Shown one piece after another: positions 15,589 through 24,553 of a stretch of DNA of 64,000 bases; the first letter of the stretch is position 1; each line of letters starts with the position of its first letter. This DNA comes from GCA-2794515 sp033763335 (GTDB lineage Bacteria > Chloroflexota > Anaerolineae > Aggregatilineales > Phototrophicaceae): positions 9,849-73,848 of the forward strand of contig JANRKU010000098.1 in the NCBI GenBank assembly GCA_033763335.1. The letters run 5' to 3'. The translations under genes were made by a program, and so were the position numbers. The notes below the pieces were generated by a model. The model made no database searches, was not told where the DNA came from, and saw nothing but the letters and a program-made list of their open reading frames with translations.

Positions 15589-16656
15589 ATGGTTAAAGCG
15601 ACAATTACGACATTGCCCGGTGATGGGGTTGGTGTGGAAGTGATGGCGGCGGCACAACGCATTTTGGGGGCGATTGGGACAAAATTTGGGCATGAATTTG
15701 TGTATCATGAGGCACTCATCGGCGGGATTGCCATTGATAAAACGGGGACGGCGCTCCCTGATGAAACGATAAAATTGGCGGAACAATCTGATGCGGTGCT
15801 TTTAGGTGCTGTGGGTGGTCCAAAATGGGATAATCCGAGCGCAAAAGTGCGCCCTGAACAGGGGTTGCTCAAAATCCGCAAGCATTTTAATTTGTTCGCC
15901 AATTTGCGCCCTGTAAAGACCTATCCTACATTGGTGCATCGTGCGCCATTGCGCCCCGATTTGTTAGAAGGTGTTGACCTGCTTTTTGTGCGGGAATTGA
16001 CAGGCGGGTTGTATTTTGGTCCGCGCAAAGAACAAGAAGATGGCGATTCGGCATACGATACCATGTTATACAGCGTTGCAGAAGTGGAACGGGTCGCACA
16101 TGTGGCTTTTCGGGCGGCGCAGGGTCGTAGTAAAAAGGTGACTTCTGTGGATAAAGCCAATGTGTTGGCGGCGATGCGCTTGTGGCGTAAAACAGTGGTG
16201 AAAGTGCATGAAGATTATTCTGATGTGACACTAGAACATGGTTTGGTGGATAGCTGTGCGATGCACTTGCTCACCCGTCCATCGAGTTTTGATGTGATTT
16301 TGGCTGAGAATATGTTTGGGGATATTTTGAGCGATGAGGCATCGGTATTGGCGGGGTCGTTGGGGATGTTGCCATCGGCATCTATTGGGGATGGTCGGTT
16401 TGGGTTATATGAACCTGTACATGGGTCTGCACCTGATATTGCAGGGATGAAAAAGGCAAATCCAACAGGGATGATTTTGTCTGTGGCGATGATGTTGCGG
16501 TATAGTCTTGGATTAGAGACAGAAGCGACTACAATAGAGGTAGCAATCGAAAAGACATTAGCCGATGGAATTGTGACGGCAGACCTAGCCGATGCCAAAA
16601 CTGGAACGGTGGCAAACACTGATGAGTTTACGGAGGCTGTTCTGACACGTCTATAA
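15589..16656 (+). CDS. leuB: 3-Isopropylmalate dehydrogenase
   Basis: NAD-dependent oxidative decarboxylase, here likely serving both leucine (3-isopropylmalate) and isoleucine (3-methylmalate) synthesis. Seen: LPGDGVGVEV at residues 8-17, the substrate-binding region ELTGGLYFGPR near 129, the metal-binding NMFGDILSDEASVLAGSLGM near 242, and GSAPDIAGM near 280. At 355 residues it is full length. It is the last biosynthetic gene of the operon; a response regulator starts 17 bases later with no terminator between. Confidence 0.95.
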   Translation: MVKATITTLPGDGVGVEVMAAAQRILGAIGTKFGHEFVYHEALIGGIAIDKTGTALPDETIKLAEQSDAVLLGAVGGPKWDNPSAKVRPEQGLLKIRKHFNLFANLRPVKTYPTLVHRAPLRPDLLEGVDLLFVRELTGGLYFGPRKEQEDGDSAYDTMLYSVAEVERVAHVAFRAAQGRSKKVTSVDKANVLAAMRLWRKTVVKVHEDYSDVTLEHGLVDSCAMHLLTRPSSFDVILAENMFGDILSDEASVLAGSLGMLPSASIGDGRFGLYEPVHGSAPDIAGMKKANPTGMILSVAMMLRYSLGLETEATTIEVAIEKTLADGIVTADLADAKTGTVANTDEFTEAVLTRL

Positions 16657-16673
16657 GCGAGAGGAAAATTTTT

Positions 16674-17375
16674 ATGAAAATACTCGTTGTGGATGATGAA
16701 GAAGTCATTCGTGAGGCGTTGGAACGCGCACTCATCAAAGATAATCATGAAGTGACAACTTGTGGCGATGGATTGGAAGGGTTAAAAGCCTTCCATGTGT
16801 TCCGCCCTGATTTGGTGGTATTGGATATTTCGATGCCCGGTATGGATGGATTAACAGTGTGTCGGCGGATTCGTGAAGTGGCAGATACGCCTATCATGAT
16901 GCTCTCTGCACAAGCAGTGACAGAAGAAAGCATTGTAGAGGGGTTAAATGCGGGCGCAGATGAATATATCATCAAGCCTGTACGCCTCAATGAATTTGTC
17001 GCACGGGTGAATGCGTTGTTACGGCGGGCGCAAATGGTCTCTAGCGAGACAGAAAAAGGCTATAACGACGGGTATTTGATGGTGGATTTGCATCGGCGAC
17101 ATGTGCATGTTAAGGGGAAGAAAGAACATTTAACCCCCACAGAATTTAAGCTATTGGCGATGCTTATTGAACACGCGGGACGGGTGGTATCACAACGGGA
17201 TTTGTTGGAACAGGTATGGGGGCAAGAATATGTGAATGATATTTACTATCCCCGTGTATATATTGCTCAATTACGCCGAAAAATTGAGCCAGACCCTGCA
17301 AACCCTGTTTATATCCTTACGGAACATCGTATTGGGTATCGGTTTGAGAAGCAATTGCCCGGTAGCGTAGATTAA
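16674..17375 (+). CDS. OmpR/PhoB-family response regulator
   Basis: DNA-binding regulator. The receiver domain (1-115) has the acidic pair DDEE near residue 7, phospho-acceptor Asp51 in VVLDISMPGMDG and Lys101 in YIIKPVRL. The winged-helix DNA-binding domain (about 130-228) ends with HRIGYRFEKQ. It sits 8 bases before a histidine kinase gene, so the two should be a cognate pair. It follows leuB by only 17 bases and may be read through from the ilv-leu operon. Target genes are unknown. Confidence 0.92.
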   Translation: MKILVVDDEEVIREALERALIKDNHEVTTCGDGLEGLKAFHVFRPDLVVLDISMPGMDGLTVCRRIREVADTPIMMLSAQAVTEESIVEGLNAGADEYIIKPVRLNEFVARVNALLRRAQMVSSETEKGYNDGYLMVDLHRRHVHVKGKKEHLTPTEFKLLAMLIEHAGRVVSQRDLLEQVWGQEYVNDIYYPRVYIAQLRRKIEPDPANPVYILTEHRIGYRFEKQLPGSVD

Positions 17376-17383
17376 CCTGCATC

Positions 17384-19252
17384 ATGTTTCCGCTAACGAC
17401 GATTACACTTATGATAAATGGCTTAACGCTGGCGTTGGCGTTAGGCTTTTTAATTTTGATTTTGTGGCAGAATCCACGTAAAGAGCAGAATCAGTTTTTT
17501 GCCTTATTTTTGGCATTTCTCATCATGTGGAATATGGGGTCGTTTTTGGTGCAATTTGGGCTAATTGCGGTGGATATTCCCGAAATTATCTTATTTGCGC
17601 TGGCATTGACACAATTTGGATTTTCTGGGGCAAGTGTGGGAATGTATGTCCTCACGACGACATTTATCGGCATCCAAAGCACACGATTCCGCATTTTGGC
17701 ATTTTTGGGGTTGGGGGTATTTGCGGTTTATCAGATATTTTTGATTATTTCGCAAGGGAATAATAGCAGGGTAACGACAGCACAAGCATTTGGGGGGCAA
17801 ATCCCCATGTTGTTTGTGTTGTTTTATTTTGTGTTTGATGGTGTGACGTTGTTTTTGGCGTGGCGGTATCGTAAAAAAATTGCATCTGTGGGGTTGTTGG
17901 TAGGAATTTTACTATTTGTCATTGGTCAGGGATTCATCTTTTTTAATCCACAACTGATTGTGGCATCTTTTTCCACCAGTTTGGGGTCTATCGGTGGATT
18001 AACAATTGCTTTTTCGATTATCCGCAAAGAAATTATTGAACCCTTGGCAGAACGGGAAAATCAGGTTCAGACGATGCACCGTGTTAGTTTAGCGATATCG
18101 AGCCAAGTTGCGTTGGATACCCTGTTAAACGAAATTGCGGGACAAACAGCCAGCCTATTAGAAGCCGATGGGGTGGGAATTTTCCTCAAAGAACCACCAA
18201 CTCCCGATACGACAGGGGTGTTTATGTTGAGAACGGCGTATGAATTGCCTAAACAGTATCTGGGATTGGAAATAACGCCAAAAAAAGGGCTTATAGGCAC
18301 AATTATTGCCAATCAAAAGACATTGTACTTGGAAAATTATGGGCGTGATTGGCATGGTGAAGATGAATTGCCATTTGCCCGTGAGACATTTGGGGCAGTG
18401 ATTGGCGTGCCATTGGTGTATGCTGGGCATGTGATTGGGGTGCTATTGGTCGTTAGTGGCAAGCATGGGCGGGTGTTTGATACCCAAGATATTTATGTTT
18501 TGGAACTATCCAGCGCACAAGTGGCTATCGTGATTACGCATAGTCATTTATTTGAGGAACAAAAAGAATTGGATAGGCTCAAAAGTGAGATGATTCGTAT
18601 GGCGAGCCATGACCTGAAAAATCCGCTCATGGGTGCAATGACCCATATGGAATTATTGCGGATGGAACTGGATAATCCGTTTACGCCAGAAGTAAAAAAG
18701 ACCCTAGAGACGGTTGAATGGCAGTTGGAGCGTATGAATCGGATTATACGGGGGATATTGGATGTCGAAAAGGCATCGTTGTTGGGGTTTGAATGGGATG
18801 TTTGTGTGCCTGCACAAATTATTGAAGATGTGTTGGCAGAATTGGCACATCTGATAGACAACAAAAAAATTCGTGTTGAATCTCAAATAGCCGATGTACC
18901 TAATTTTAGGGGTGATTGTAAACAATTTGAGCGGGCGATTATTAACCTTGTGGAAAATGCCATTAAATTTACGCTAGTGGATGGTCATATCGTTGTCAGT
19001 GTATATTTAGAGGGGCAAGATGTGATGTTTAAGGTAGCAGATAATGGTGTTGGGATTCCAGAGGAGATACAAGGACGTGTATTTGAACGATTTTATCGTG
19101 GGCAACAAGAAGGGGTTGAGCATATCACAGGAACTGGTTTAGGATTAAGTCTTGTGAAAACCATCGTTGAGAATCATAAAGGCAAAGTTTGGTTTGAAAG
19201 CCAACAGCATAAGGGAACAACTTTTTATGTTCGCGTGCCTTCTATTGGTTAA
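17384..19252 (+). CDS. Membrane sensor histidine kinase with GAF domain
   Basis: Partner of the preceding regulator. Residues 1 to about 220 contain about seven hydrophobic helices (7TM-type histidine kinase N-terminus). A GAF domain follows at about 230-385, then a HisKA domain with the phospho-accepting His409 (MASHDLKNPL), and a HATPase domain with N-box NLVENAIKFT, G1 box DNGVGIP and G2 box GTGLGLSL. The 622 residues are complete. The ligand sensed by the GAF and membrane parts cannot be told from sequence. Confidence 0.92.
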   Translation: MFPLTTITLMINGLTLALALGFLILILWQNPRKEQNQFFALFLAFLIMWNMGSFLVQFGLIAVDIPEIILFALALTQFGFSGASVGMYVLTTTFIGIQSTRFRILAFLGLGVFAVYQIFLIISQGNNSRVTTAQAFGGQIPMLFVLFYFVFDGVTLFLAWRYRKKIASVGLLVGILLFVIGQGFIFFNPQLIVASFSTSLGSIGGLTIAFSIIRKEIIEPLAERENQVQTMHRVSLAISSQVALDTLLNEIAGQTASLLEADGVGIFLKEPPTPDTTGVFMLRTAYELPKQYLGLEITPKKGLIGTIIANQKTLYLENYGRDWHGEDELPFARETFGAVIGVPLVYAGHVIGVLLVVSGKHGRVFDTQDIYVLELSSAQVAIVITHSHLFEEQKELDRLKSEMIRMASHDLKNPLMGAMTHMELLRMELDNPFTPEVKKTLETVEWQLERMNRIIRGILDVEKASLLGFEWDVCVPAQIIEDVLAELAHLIDNKKIRVESQIADVPNFRGDCKQFERAIINLVENAIKFTLVDGHIVVSVYLEGQDVMFKVADNGVGIPEEIQGRVFERFYRGQQEGVEHITGTGLGLSLVKTIVENHKGKVWFESQQHKGTTFYVRVPSIG

Positions 19253-19294
19253 TTTTCGGATAGTCAGAAAAACAATTCAAAAAGGGATAAAACA

Positions 19295-20299
19295 ATGTTA
19301 CGAAGAGTAGTAGTTATCGGGTTTATCGTGATTATAAGCGGAATAGTAACAATCGTATGGGGGCAATCTGAGACAACACCGACACCTGCGCCATCCAAAA
19401 CACCTGTAGCCGAACAGACCCCTCCAGTTGAAACCACACCCGAAGCCGAAATTACGCCATCTGTTGACGGGGCTTCTGAGCCATTTACACAAACTGATTT
19501 ATCTGTATTGACGGGGAATGTGCAACGCCCTAATGGGATACTGTGGTTTGATGATTTTCTGTGGACTGCATGTGCAGGCGATTGGACAGTGTATCGAATA
19601 GAAGCCGAAAGTGGTCAGACAATTACCTATAGCTATGGGGTACGAAGCGCCCATACGATGTATATCGAAGATGACGGTGGTGTCAGTTTATGGGTACCCG
19701 ACTATGATTTGGATATGCTGGTATCTGTTACTCGACAAGGGTCGCCTGTGCCTGTGGCAGAAAATATCCCTAAACCATGGGGAATTGCCTATTTGGACGA
19801 AGAAAATTTCTTGGTGACGAGTGTGAGTGAAAATTCGATTATGCGTGTTGGACGTGATGGGACATCTGAGGTATTGTTGGATGGGTTTCGCGCACCAACC
19901 GGGATTGTTGCTACAGAAGATGTCGTTTTTGTGGTGAATAACGGTAGTTCAAGACGGTCTATTGAATGGCTTGATAAAGCGAGTTTGGTGGCAAAAGAAC
20001 CTGTAGAGCCTCAACCATTGCTCAGTGGGGTTCAAAATGCCACCAATCTGGTGCTGGCAAGTGACGGATATTTGTATTTTACATACGCACTAGGGACTCG
20101 TGGCTTGGTTGGTCGTGTTGACCCAACGGTGTGTATGGAAAAAGGTGGTTGTAGTAATGATGAATTTCAGATAGTCATTTACACAGAACTTGCCGCACCA
20201 TTGGCAGGATTAACCATCTCTGATGATATGAAACTATTTGTTCATACCATCTATAGACCAGAAATTTATTGGGTAGACTTAAACAACTTCAATGGGTAG
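19295..20299 (+). CDS. Exported beta-propeller-like protein (NHL/SMP-30-like)
   Basis: Residues 1-24 form a signal peptide (VVVIGFIVIISGIVTIVWG core), followed by a Thr/Pro-rich spacer to about residue 65. The rest looks like a six-bladed propeller of the NHL/SMP-30 type, with repeated strands such as RPNGILWFDDFLW, KPWGIAYLDEENFLV and APTGIVATEDVVFV. No lactonase metal site could be assigned, so an enzymatic role is not claimed. It has its own start after a 42-base gap and convergently meets the leftward hflX block at a hairpin. Confidence 0.7.
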   Translation: MLRRVVVIGFIVIISGIVTIVWGQSETTPTPAPSKTPVAEQTPPVETTPEAEITPSVDGASEPFTQTDLSVLTGNVQRPNGILWFDDFLWTACAGDWTVYRIEAESGQTITYSYGVRSAHTMYIEDDGGVSLWVPDYDLDMLVSVTRQGSPVPVAENIPKPWGIAYLDEENFLVTSVSENSIMRVGRDGTSEVLLDGFRAPTGIVATEDVVFVVNNGSSRRSIEWLDKASLVAKEPVEPQPLLSGVQNATNLVLASDGYLYFTYALGTRGLVGRVDPTVCMEKGGCSNDEFQIVIYTELAAPLAGLTISDDMKLFVHTIYRPEIYWVDLNNFNG

Positions 20300-20331
20300 A
20301 TACTGACTCTATCCCATCCGTGTTCTGATTG

Positions 20332-20356
20332 CCGTTAGGGATTACTTCCCTAACGG
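20332..20356. terminator. Hairpin between convergent genes
   Basis: CCGTTAGGGA (20332-20341) and TCCCTAACGG (20347-20356) form a perfect 10-bp stem with a 5-base loop. It includes the stop codon of the leftward 82-residue gene. Neither side has a strong T run, so termination may be weak or Rho-assisted, but the position between convergent genes suggests a bidirectional role. Confidence 0.6.
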
Positions 20357-20590
20357 ATTTGACAAAAGAATTCCAATGATTGCAATCAGAACACCTATGT
20401 GATGAGTCAGTATCCCCACATATTCTAGCAATACGCTATCGGCGGAAACATTGATGGTTTGCACCAGCAGACTGACAATGATGAGACACACGCCGATAAC
20501 GGGCAACAAGCCACGTTGCTTGGCAAGTGTATTTGAAAGCCACGCCAATAATCTGAGTAATAGGGGAGAGCGGTCAATCCGTTTGAGCAT
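20342..20590 (-). CDS. Small membrane protein of unknown function (82 aa)
   Basis: No family recognised. Two hydrophobic segments are seen, about residues 27-45 (GLLPVIGVCLIIVSLLV) and 58-77 (VGILTHHIGVLIAIIGILL), with a basic N-terminus. AAGGAT lies upstream of the ATG. It starts 6 bases after the hflX stop, so it is the last gene of that leftward block. Its stop codon lies in the loop of the downstream hairpin. Confidence 0.6.
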   Translation of the reverse strand: MLKRIDRSPLLLRLLAWLSNTLAKQRGLLPVIGVCLIIVSLLVQTINVSADSVLLEYVGILTHHIGVLIAIIGILLSNPLGK

Positions 20591-20596
20591 AGTGAG

Positions 20597-21901
20597 TTAT
20601 CCTTTTATCAAAAATTGTTCATATTGATGTTGAATGGCGATGGGTAGTTGAACGGTAATAATGACTCCATCGTTGGTGTGTTCTTGATTTTCGACATTGG
20701 CAACATTGAATAATTGAGAAATGAGTTCTCCGCGTTCATAGGGGATGAGCAGGCGTGTTGGTGGCATATTTTTGACTAATGCTTGCTCAAGACCTTCTAA
20801 TAACTTCTCAATGCCTGTGCCAATGGTGGCAGATACATGGAATTGTTCGATATATTCGCTCATATCGGCTTCTGGTGGATATAAATCGGCTTTGATTTTG
20901 TCGGTTTTATTCCAGACCAGTAATCTGGGGATATGTGTGACATCGAGTTCTGCGAGGGTATCTTCTACCGATTCTATATGTTGTAGCACATGGGGATGTG
21001 AAACATCTACTACGTGCAAAATCATATCGGCTTCTGCGATTTCCTCTAGGGTAGCGCGGAATGCTGTGATGAGATTGGTGGGTAATTTTTGGATGAACCC
21101 TACTGTATCGGATAGCAATACTTGGCGATTTGATGGTAGGACAAATCGGCGCGTGGTGGGGTCTAGTGTGGCAAATAGCTGGTCTGCGATGTAGACATCC
21201 GAGCCTGTGATGGCTTTTAGCAATGTGGATTTGCCAGCATTGGTGTATCCCACCAGCGCAATAACTGGAATCCCAGATTTTGTGCGTTGTTTGCGGTGTT
21301 GGCTACGTTGCATCCGTACAAGCTCTATTTCTTCTTTGAGCTTGGATATTTTTCGCCCAATTTCGCGCTTATCTACTTCGAGTTGTGTTTCGCCCGGTCC
21401 GCGTAGCCCAACACCTGCTTTTGAGCCACTTCCACCTGCTTGTCTGGCGAGATGTGTCCATTGGCGTGTTAGGCGTGGAAGGCGATATTCATATTGGGCA
21501 AGTTCGACCTGTAATGCCCCTTCATGGGTGCGAGCATGTTGAGCAAATATGTCCATAATGAGCGTGGAACGGTCAATAATTTTGAAGGTATCACCCAATC
21601 GGCGTTCCAATTGGCGTTGATGGCGTGGTGAGAGTTCGTCATCAAAAATGAGGATGTTGGTTTCTAGCTCAACCATCGCTTCTTTGACCTCTTCTACTTT
21701 ACCAGAACCGATAAAGGTAGAGGGGTCTATGTGACCGACACTTTGGGTTGTTTGCCCTGTGACAATCATACCCGCAGTATCGGCTAGGAGAGCCAATTCT
21801 TTGAGGGATTCGGTCACAGAAAGGAGAGGGCGACTGCCTTTGACAGTCACACCCACTAAATACGCTTTTTCTTGTTGATTTGGTTCATAAAATTCGGTCA
21901 T
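20597..21901 (-). CDS. hflX: Ribosome-associated GTPase HflX
   Basis: GTPase that binds the 50S subunit and splits stalled or stressed ribosomes. The N-terminal HflX domain (about 20-190) contains the glycine-rich GSGSKAGVGLRGPGETQLE, typical of this family; a coiled region follows. The G domain has G1 GYTNAGKST, G3 DTVGF and G4 NKTD. At 434 residues it is full length. AAAGG precedes the ATG at good spacing. Confidence 0.95.
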   Translation of the reverse strand: MTEFYEPNQQEKAYLVGVTVKGSRPLLSVTESLKELALLADTAGMIVTGQTTQSVGHIDPSTFIGSGKVEEVKEAMVELETNILIFDDELSPRHQRQLERRLGDTFKIIDRSTLIMDIFAQHARTHEGALQVELAQYEYRLPRLTRQWTHLARQAGGSGSKAGVGLRGPGETQLEVDKREIGRKISKLKEEIELVRMQRSQHRKQRTKSGIPVIALVGYTNAGKSTLLKAITGSDVYIADQLFATLDPTTRRFVLPSNRQVLLSDTVGFIQKLPTNLITAFRATLEEIAEADMILHVVDVSHPHVLQHIESVEDTLAELDVTHIPRLLVWNKTDKIKADLYPPEADMSEYIEQFHVSATIGTGIEKLLEGLEQALVKNMPPTRLLIPYERGELISQLFNVANVENQEHTNDGVIITVQLPIAIQHQYEQFLIKG

Positions 21902-21931
21902 AGCACCTTTTATAGTATCAAATTTAATGGG

Positions 21932-23098
21932 TTAGCGTTGCTTATACCACGATTGAAGTGCATCTAGGGCTTCTGATAATTCAGAGTCTTCGACACCTAC
22001 ACTAAAACGAACATAATCATTGCCTCCAGGTCCATAGGCGGCACCTGGAGCAAGCGATACATGGGCATTGTTTAATGCCGATTCGACATAAGCCGTTGCA
22101 TCGCCATCTAATACTTTTGCCCATACATATAATGACCCCATCGGCACTTCGGCAGATAATCCGACATGGGGCAACACGGACATGATTTTATCTCTACGGC
22201 GTTGATATATCGCATTACGCTCATCAATCCACGATTGTGGGGTATCGAGGGCTGTAATCCCTGCATCATATACAGGGGTAAAATGGGCGCTATCTATATT
22301 GCTTTTAATCGCCAATAGATTATCAATCGCGTCTTTACTCCCCAATGCGGCACCTAAACGCCATCCAGCCATATTATAACTCTTTGAGAAAGAGAAAAAT
22401 TCTAGCACATGACTTCTATCAGTATCTGTTTGTAAAGCACTAGGAGCAGTTGCTCCTTCAAACAAGACATCCATATAGGGATTATCTGATATGAGTAGAA
22501 TATCATGCTTTTGGCAAAAACTCGCAATTTGATTATAGTCTGCGAGGGTAATCATTGCGCCTGTGGGATTATTGGGGTAGTTAATCCACAACACTTTGGC
22601 ACGTTTGAGGATATCGGCAGGGATTTCATCCAGATTTGGTCTGTATCCGCGTGCAGGGTCGAGCTTTACCCAATAGACTTCTGCTTCTGCGAGTCGCGTC
22701 CCCATTGCATAGGCGGGATACCCAATATCTGGTACAAGGGCAATATCGCCTTTGGATAAATGGGCGAGGGTGAGATTCACAATGCCTTCTTTACTGCCGA
22801 GAAGGGGCAAAATTTCGGTTTCTGGGTCTACTGTGACTGCGAATCGGCGTTGATAATGTTTTGCGAGCGCACGGCGAAATGCAGGTGTCCCCCGATAACT
22901 GTTATAACCATGATTTTTTGGATTAGAAGCCGATGTCGCCAACGATTCGACAACAGCAGAGGGTGGTGGCATATCGGGATTGCCAATATCTAGCCGATAG
23001 ACCTTAATTTTCTCTGATTGCATTTGACGGATTCTGTCACCAATCACCGAGAAAAAATAGGGGGGCAGATTTTTTAACCGTGCGGATGGATGTAACAT
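21932..23098 (-). CDS. Class I/II aminotransferase, LL-diaminopimelate aminotransferase-like
   Basis: Fold-type I PLP enzyme. The PLP Lys lies in SFSKSYNMAGWRLG; other family features are YPNNPTG and the C-terminal RFSVGVE. It resembles DapL/AlaT-like proteins, so a role in lysine or cell-wall diaminopimelate synthesis is possible, but specificity cannot be read from sequence. The ATG at 23098 is chosen, with GAGGA about 10 bases upstream, giving MLHPSARLKNLP. An in-frame GTG at 23134 lies inside a hairpin (23129-23157) and is less likely. Confidence 0.85.
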   Translation of the reverse strand: MLHPSARLKNLPPYFFSVIGDRIRQMQSEKIKVYRLDIGNPDMPPPSAVVESLATSASNPKNHGYNSYRGTPAFRRALAKHYQRRFAVTVDPETEILPLLGSKEGIVNLTLAHLSKGDIALVPDIGYPAYAMGTRLAEAEVYWVKLDPARGYRPNLDEIPADILKRAKVLWINYPNNPTGAMITLADYNQIASFCQKHDILLISDNPYMDVLFEGATAPSALQTDTDRSHVLEFFSFSKSYNMAGWRLGAALGSKDAIDNLLAIKSNIDSAHFTPVYDAGITALDTPQSWIDERNAIYQRRRDKIMSVLPHVGLSAEVPMGSLYVWAKVLDGDATAYVESALNNAHVSLAPGAAYGPGGNDYVRFSVGVEDSELSEALDALQSWYKQR

Positions 23099-23128
23099 TT
23101 TTATAAAATCCTCACTATAAGCGTTTAT

Positions 23129-23157
23129 AGGCACAAAAATTATCTATTCTTGTGCCT
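23129..23157. other. Hairpin between trmFO and the aminotransferase gene
   Basis: AGGCACAA (23129-23136) pairs with TTGTGCCT (23150-23157) around a 13-base loop. It lies between two leftward genes, so it could be a partial terminator after trmFO or part of the 5' region of the aminotransferase mRNA. The T-rich side is on the plus strand, which weakens the leftward terminator reading. Confidence 0.4.
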
Positions 23158-23187
23158 TATTTTAACGCTTAGATGGGGTTGTGGCAA

Positions 23188-24534
23188 TTAAAGAGTTTGT
23201 GGGATGGGGAGATTAGTCGTTTCGATGATGGTTTTCATATCGGCTAATGCGCGGTCAGCATAGGCGGTATAACGCTCCACTTTGCTTTTGAAGCGTTTGG
23301 GCAATTCGGGTAACAGTCCAAAATTGGCTTTCATCGGCTGGAAGTGTTTTGGCTCTGCATGAGAGACATAATGGCATAGTGAGCCAATCATGGTGGTTTG
23401 TGGCAGAATAAACTCTGATTCGCCATTCAAATTTCTGGCAAGGTTGACGGCGGCGATGAGTCCTGTGGCGATATTGCCGACATAGCCCTCAACACCTGTG
23501 ATTTGCCCACCGAAATAAAGGTCTTTGCGGGTGCGGAATTGCATGGTGGCATTGAGCAAGGTGGGTGCATTGATGAAGGTGTTACGGTGCATTTGCCCCA
23601 TACGGATAAATTCGGCATTTTGGAGTCCGGGGATGAGGCGCAAGACAGTTTCTTGGTCTCCCCATTTGATATTGGTCTGGAATCCTACGATATTATATAA
23701 ACTGCCAGTGAGGTTATCTCGGCGGAGTTGAACAACGGCATGAGGACGATTGCCCGTGCGTGGGTCTTTTAGCCCAACAGGGCGCATGGGTCCAAAAGCG
23801 AGGGTATCCTCACCGCGAGAAGCCAGTTGCTCAATCGGCAGGCATCCCTCAAAGAAATTGGGGTCTTCTCGCTCAAAATCGCGTAATTCTGCGGTTTGTG
23901 CATTACGGAGGGCGGTCACAAAGGTGATGTATTCCTCTTTGTTCATGGGGCAATTGATATAATCGCCCTCATCTTCATCCCCGCGTTGATAGCGACTCGC
24001 TTTGAAGGCGATGGTCATATCTATGGATTCTAGGGTGACGATGGGTGAAATGGCATCGTAAAAATAGAGATAATCTTGACCAGATAATTTGGCAATTTCT
24101 TGTGCCAATGCAGGAGATGTCAACGGTCCCGATGCAATAATGGTTGGGGTATTGGGTATGATTGGCATTTCCTGCCGAATCAAACGGATACGGGGGTGAT
24201 TTTGGATATGGTTGCCTACTAATTGGGCAAATACCTCACGGTCTACTGCCAATGCACCACCAGCAGGAACTGATGACTCCTCTGCACAGCGAATGAGCAA
24301 GGAATTGAGCATTTTTAGCTCGTGTTGCAATAAGCCTGTGGCGCGGTCTTTGAGTTTTGAGCCGAGTGAATTGCTACAGACCAATTCTGCTAGTCTATCG
24401 GATACATGAGCGCCTGTGGTCTTATGAGGGCGCATTTCGTATAAATCTACATCAAATCCGCGTTCTGCAAGTTGCCATGCGGCTTCTGTACCAGCCAAGC
24501 CACCGCCGATGACGGTAATTCGTTGAGAAGTCAT
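23188..24534 (-). CDS. trmFO: Methylenetetrahydrofolate--tRNA (uracil-5-)-methyltransferase
   Basis: Folate- and FAD-dependent enzyme making ribothymidine (m5U54) in the T-loop of tRNAs. The N-terminal FAD-binding GGGLAGTEAAW is at residues 10-20. The family block ELVCSNSLGSKLKDRATGLL follows near 50, with the flavin-tethering Cys in VCSNSLGS, and RTGNRPHAVVQLRRDN lies further on. At 448 residues it is full length. Its neighbours plsX and fabF are transcribed in the same direction with a 19-base gap. Confidence 0.95.
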   Translation of the reverse strand: MTSQRITVIGGGLAGTEAAWQLAERGFDVDLYEMRPHKTTGAHVSDRLAELVCSNSLGSKLKDRATGLLQHELKMLNSLLIRCAEESSVPAGGALAVDREVFAQLVGNHIQNHPRIRLIRQEMPIIPNTPTIIASGPLTSPALAQEIAKLSGQDYLYFYDAISPIVTLESIDMTIAFKASRYQRGDEDEGDYINCPMNKEEYITFVTALRNAQTAELRDFEREDPNFFEGCLPIEQLASRGEDTLAFGPMRPVGLKDPRTGNRPHAVVQLRRDNLTGSLYNIVGFQTNIKWGDQETVLRLIPGLQNAEFIRMGQMHRNTFINAPTLLNATMQFRTRKDLYFGGQITGVEGYVGNIATGLIAAVNLARNLNGESEFILPQTTMIGSLCHYVSHAEPKHFQPMKANFGLLPELPKRFKSKVERYTAYADRALADMKTIIETTNLPIPQTL

Positions 24535-24553
24535 GTGTTGCTCTTTCTATAAA

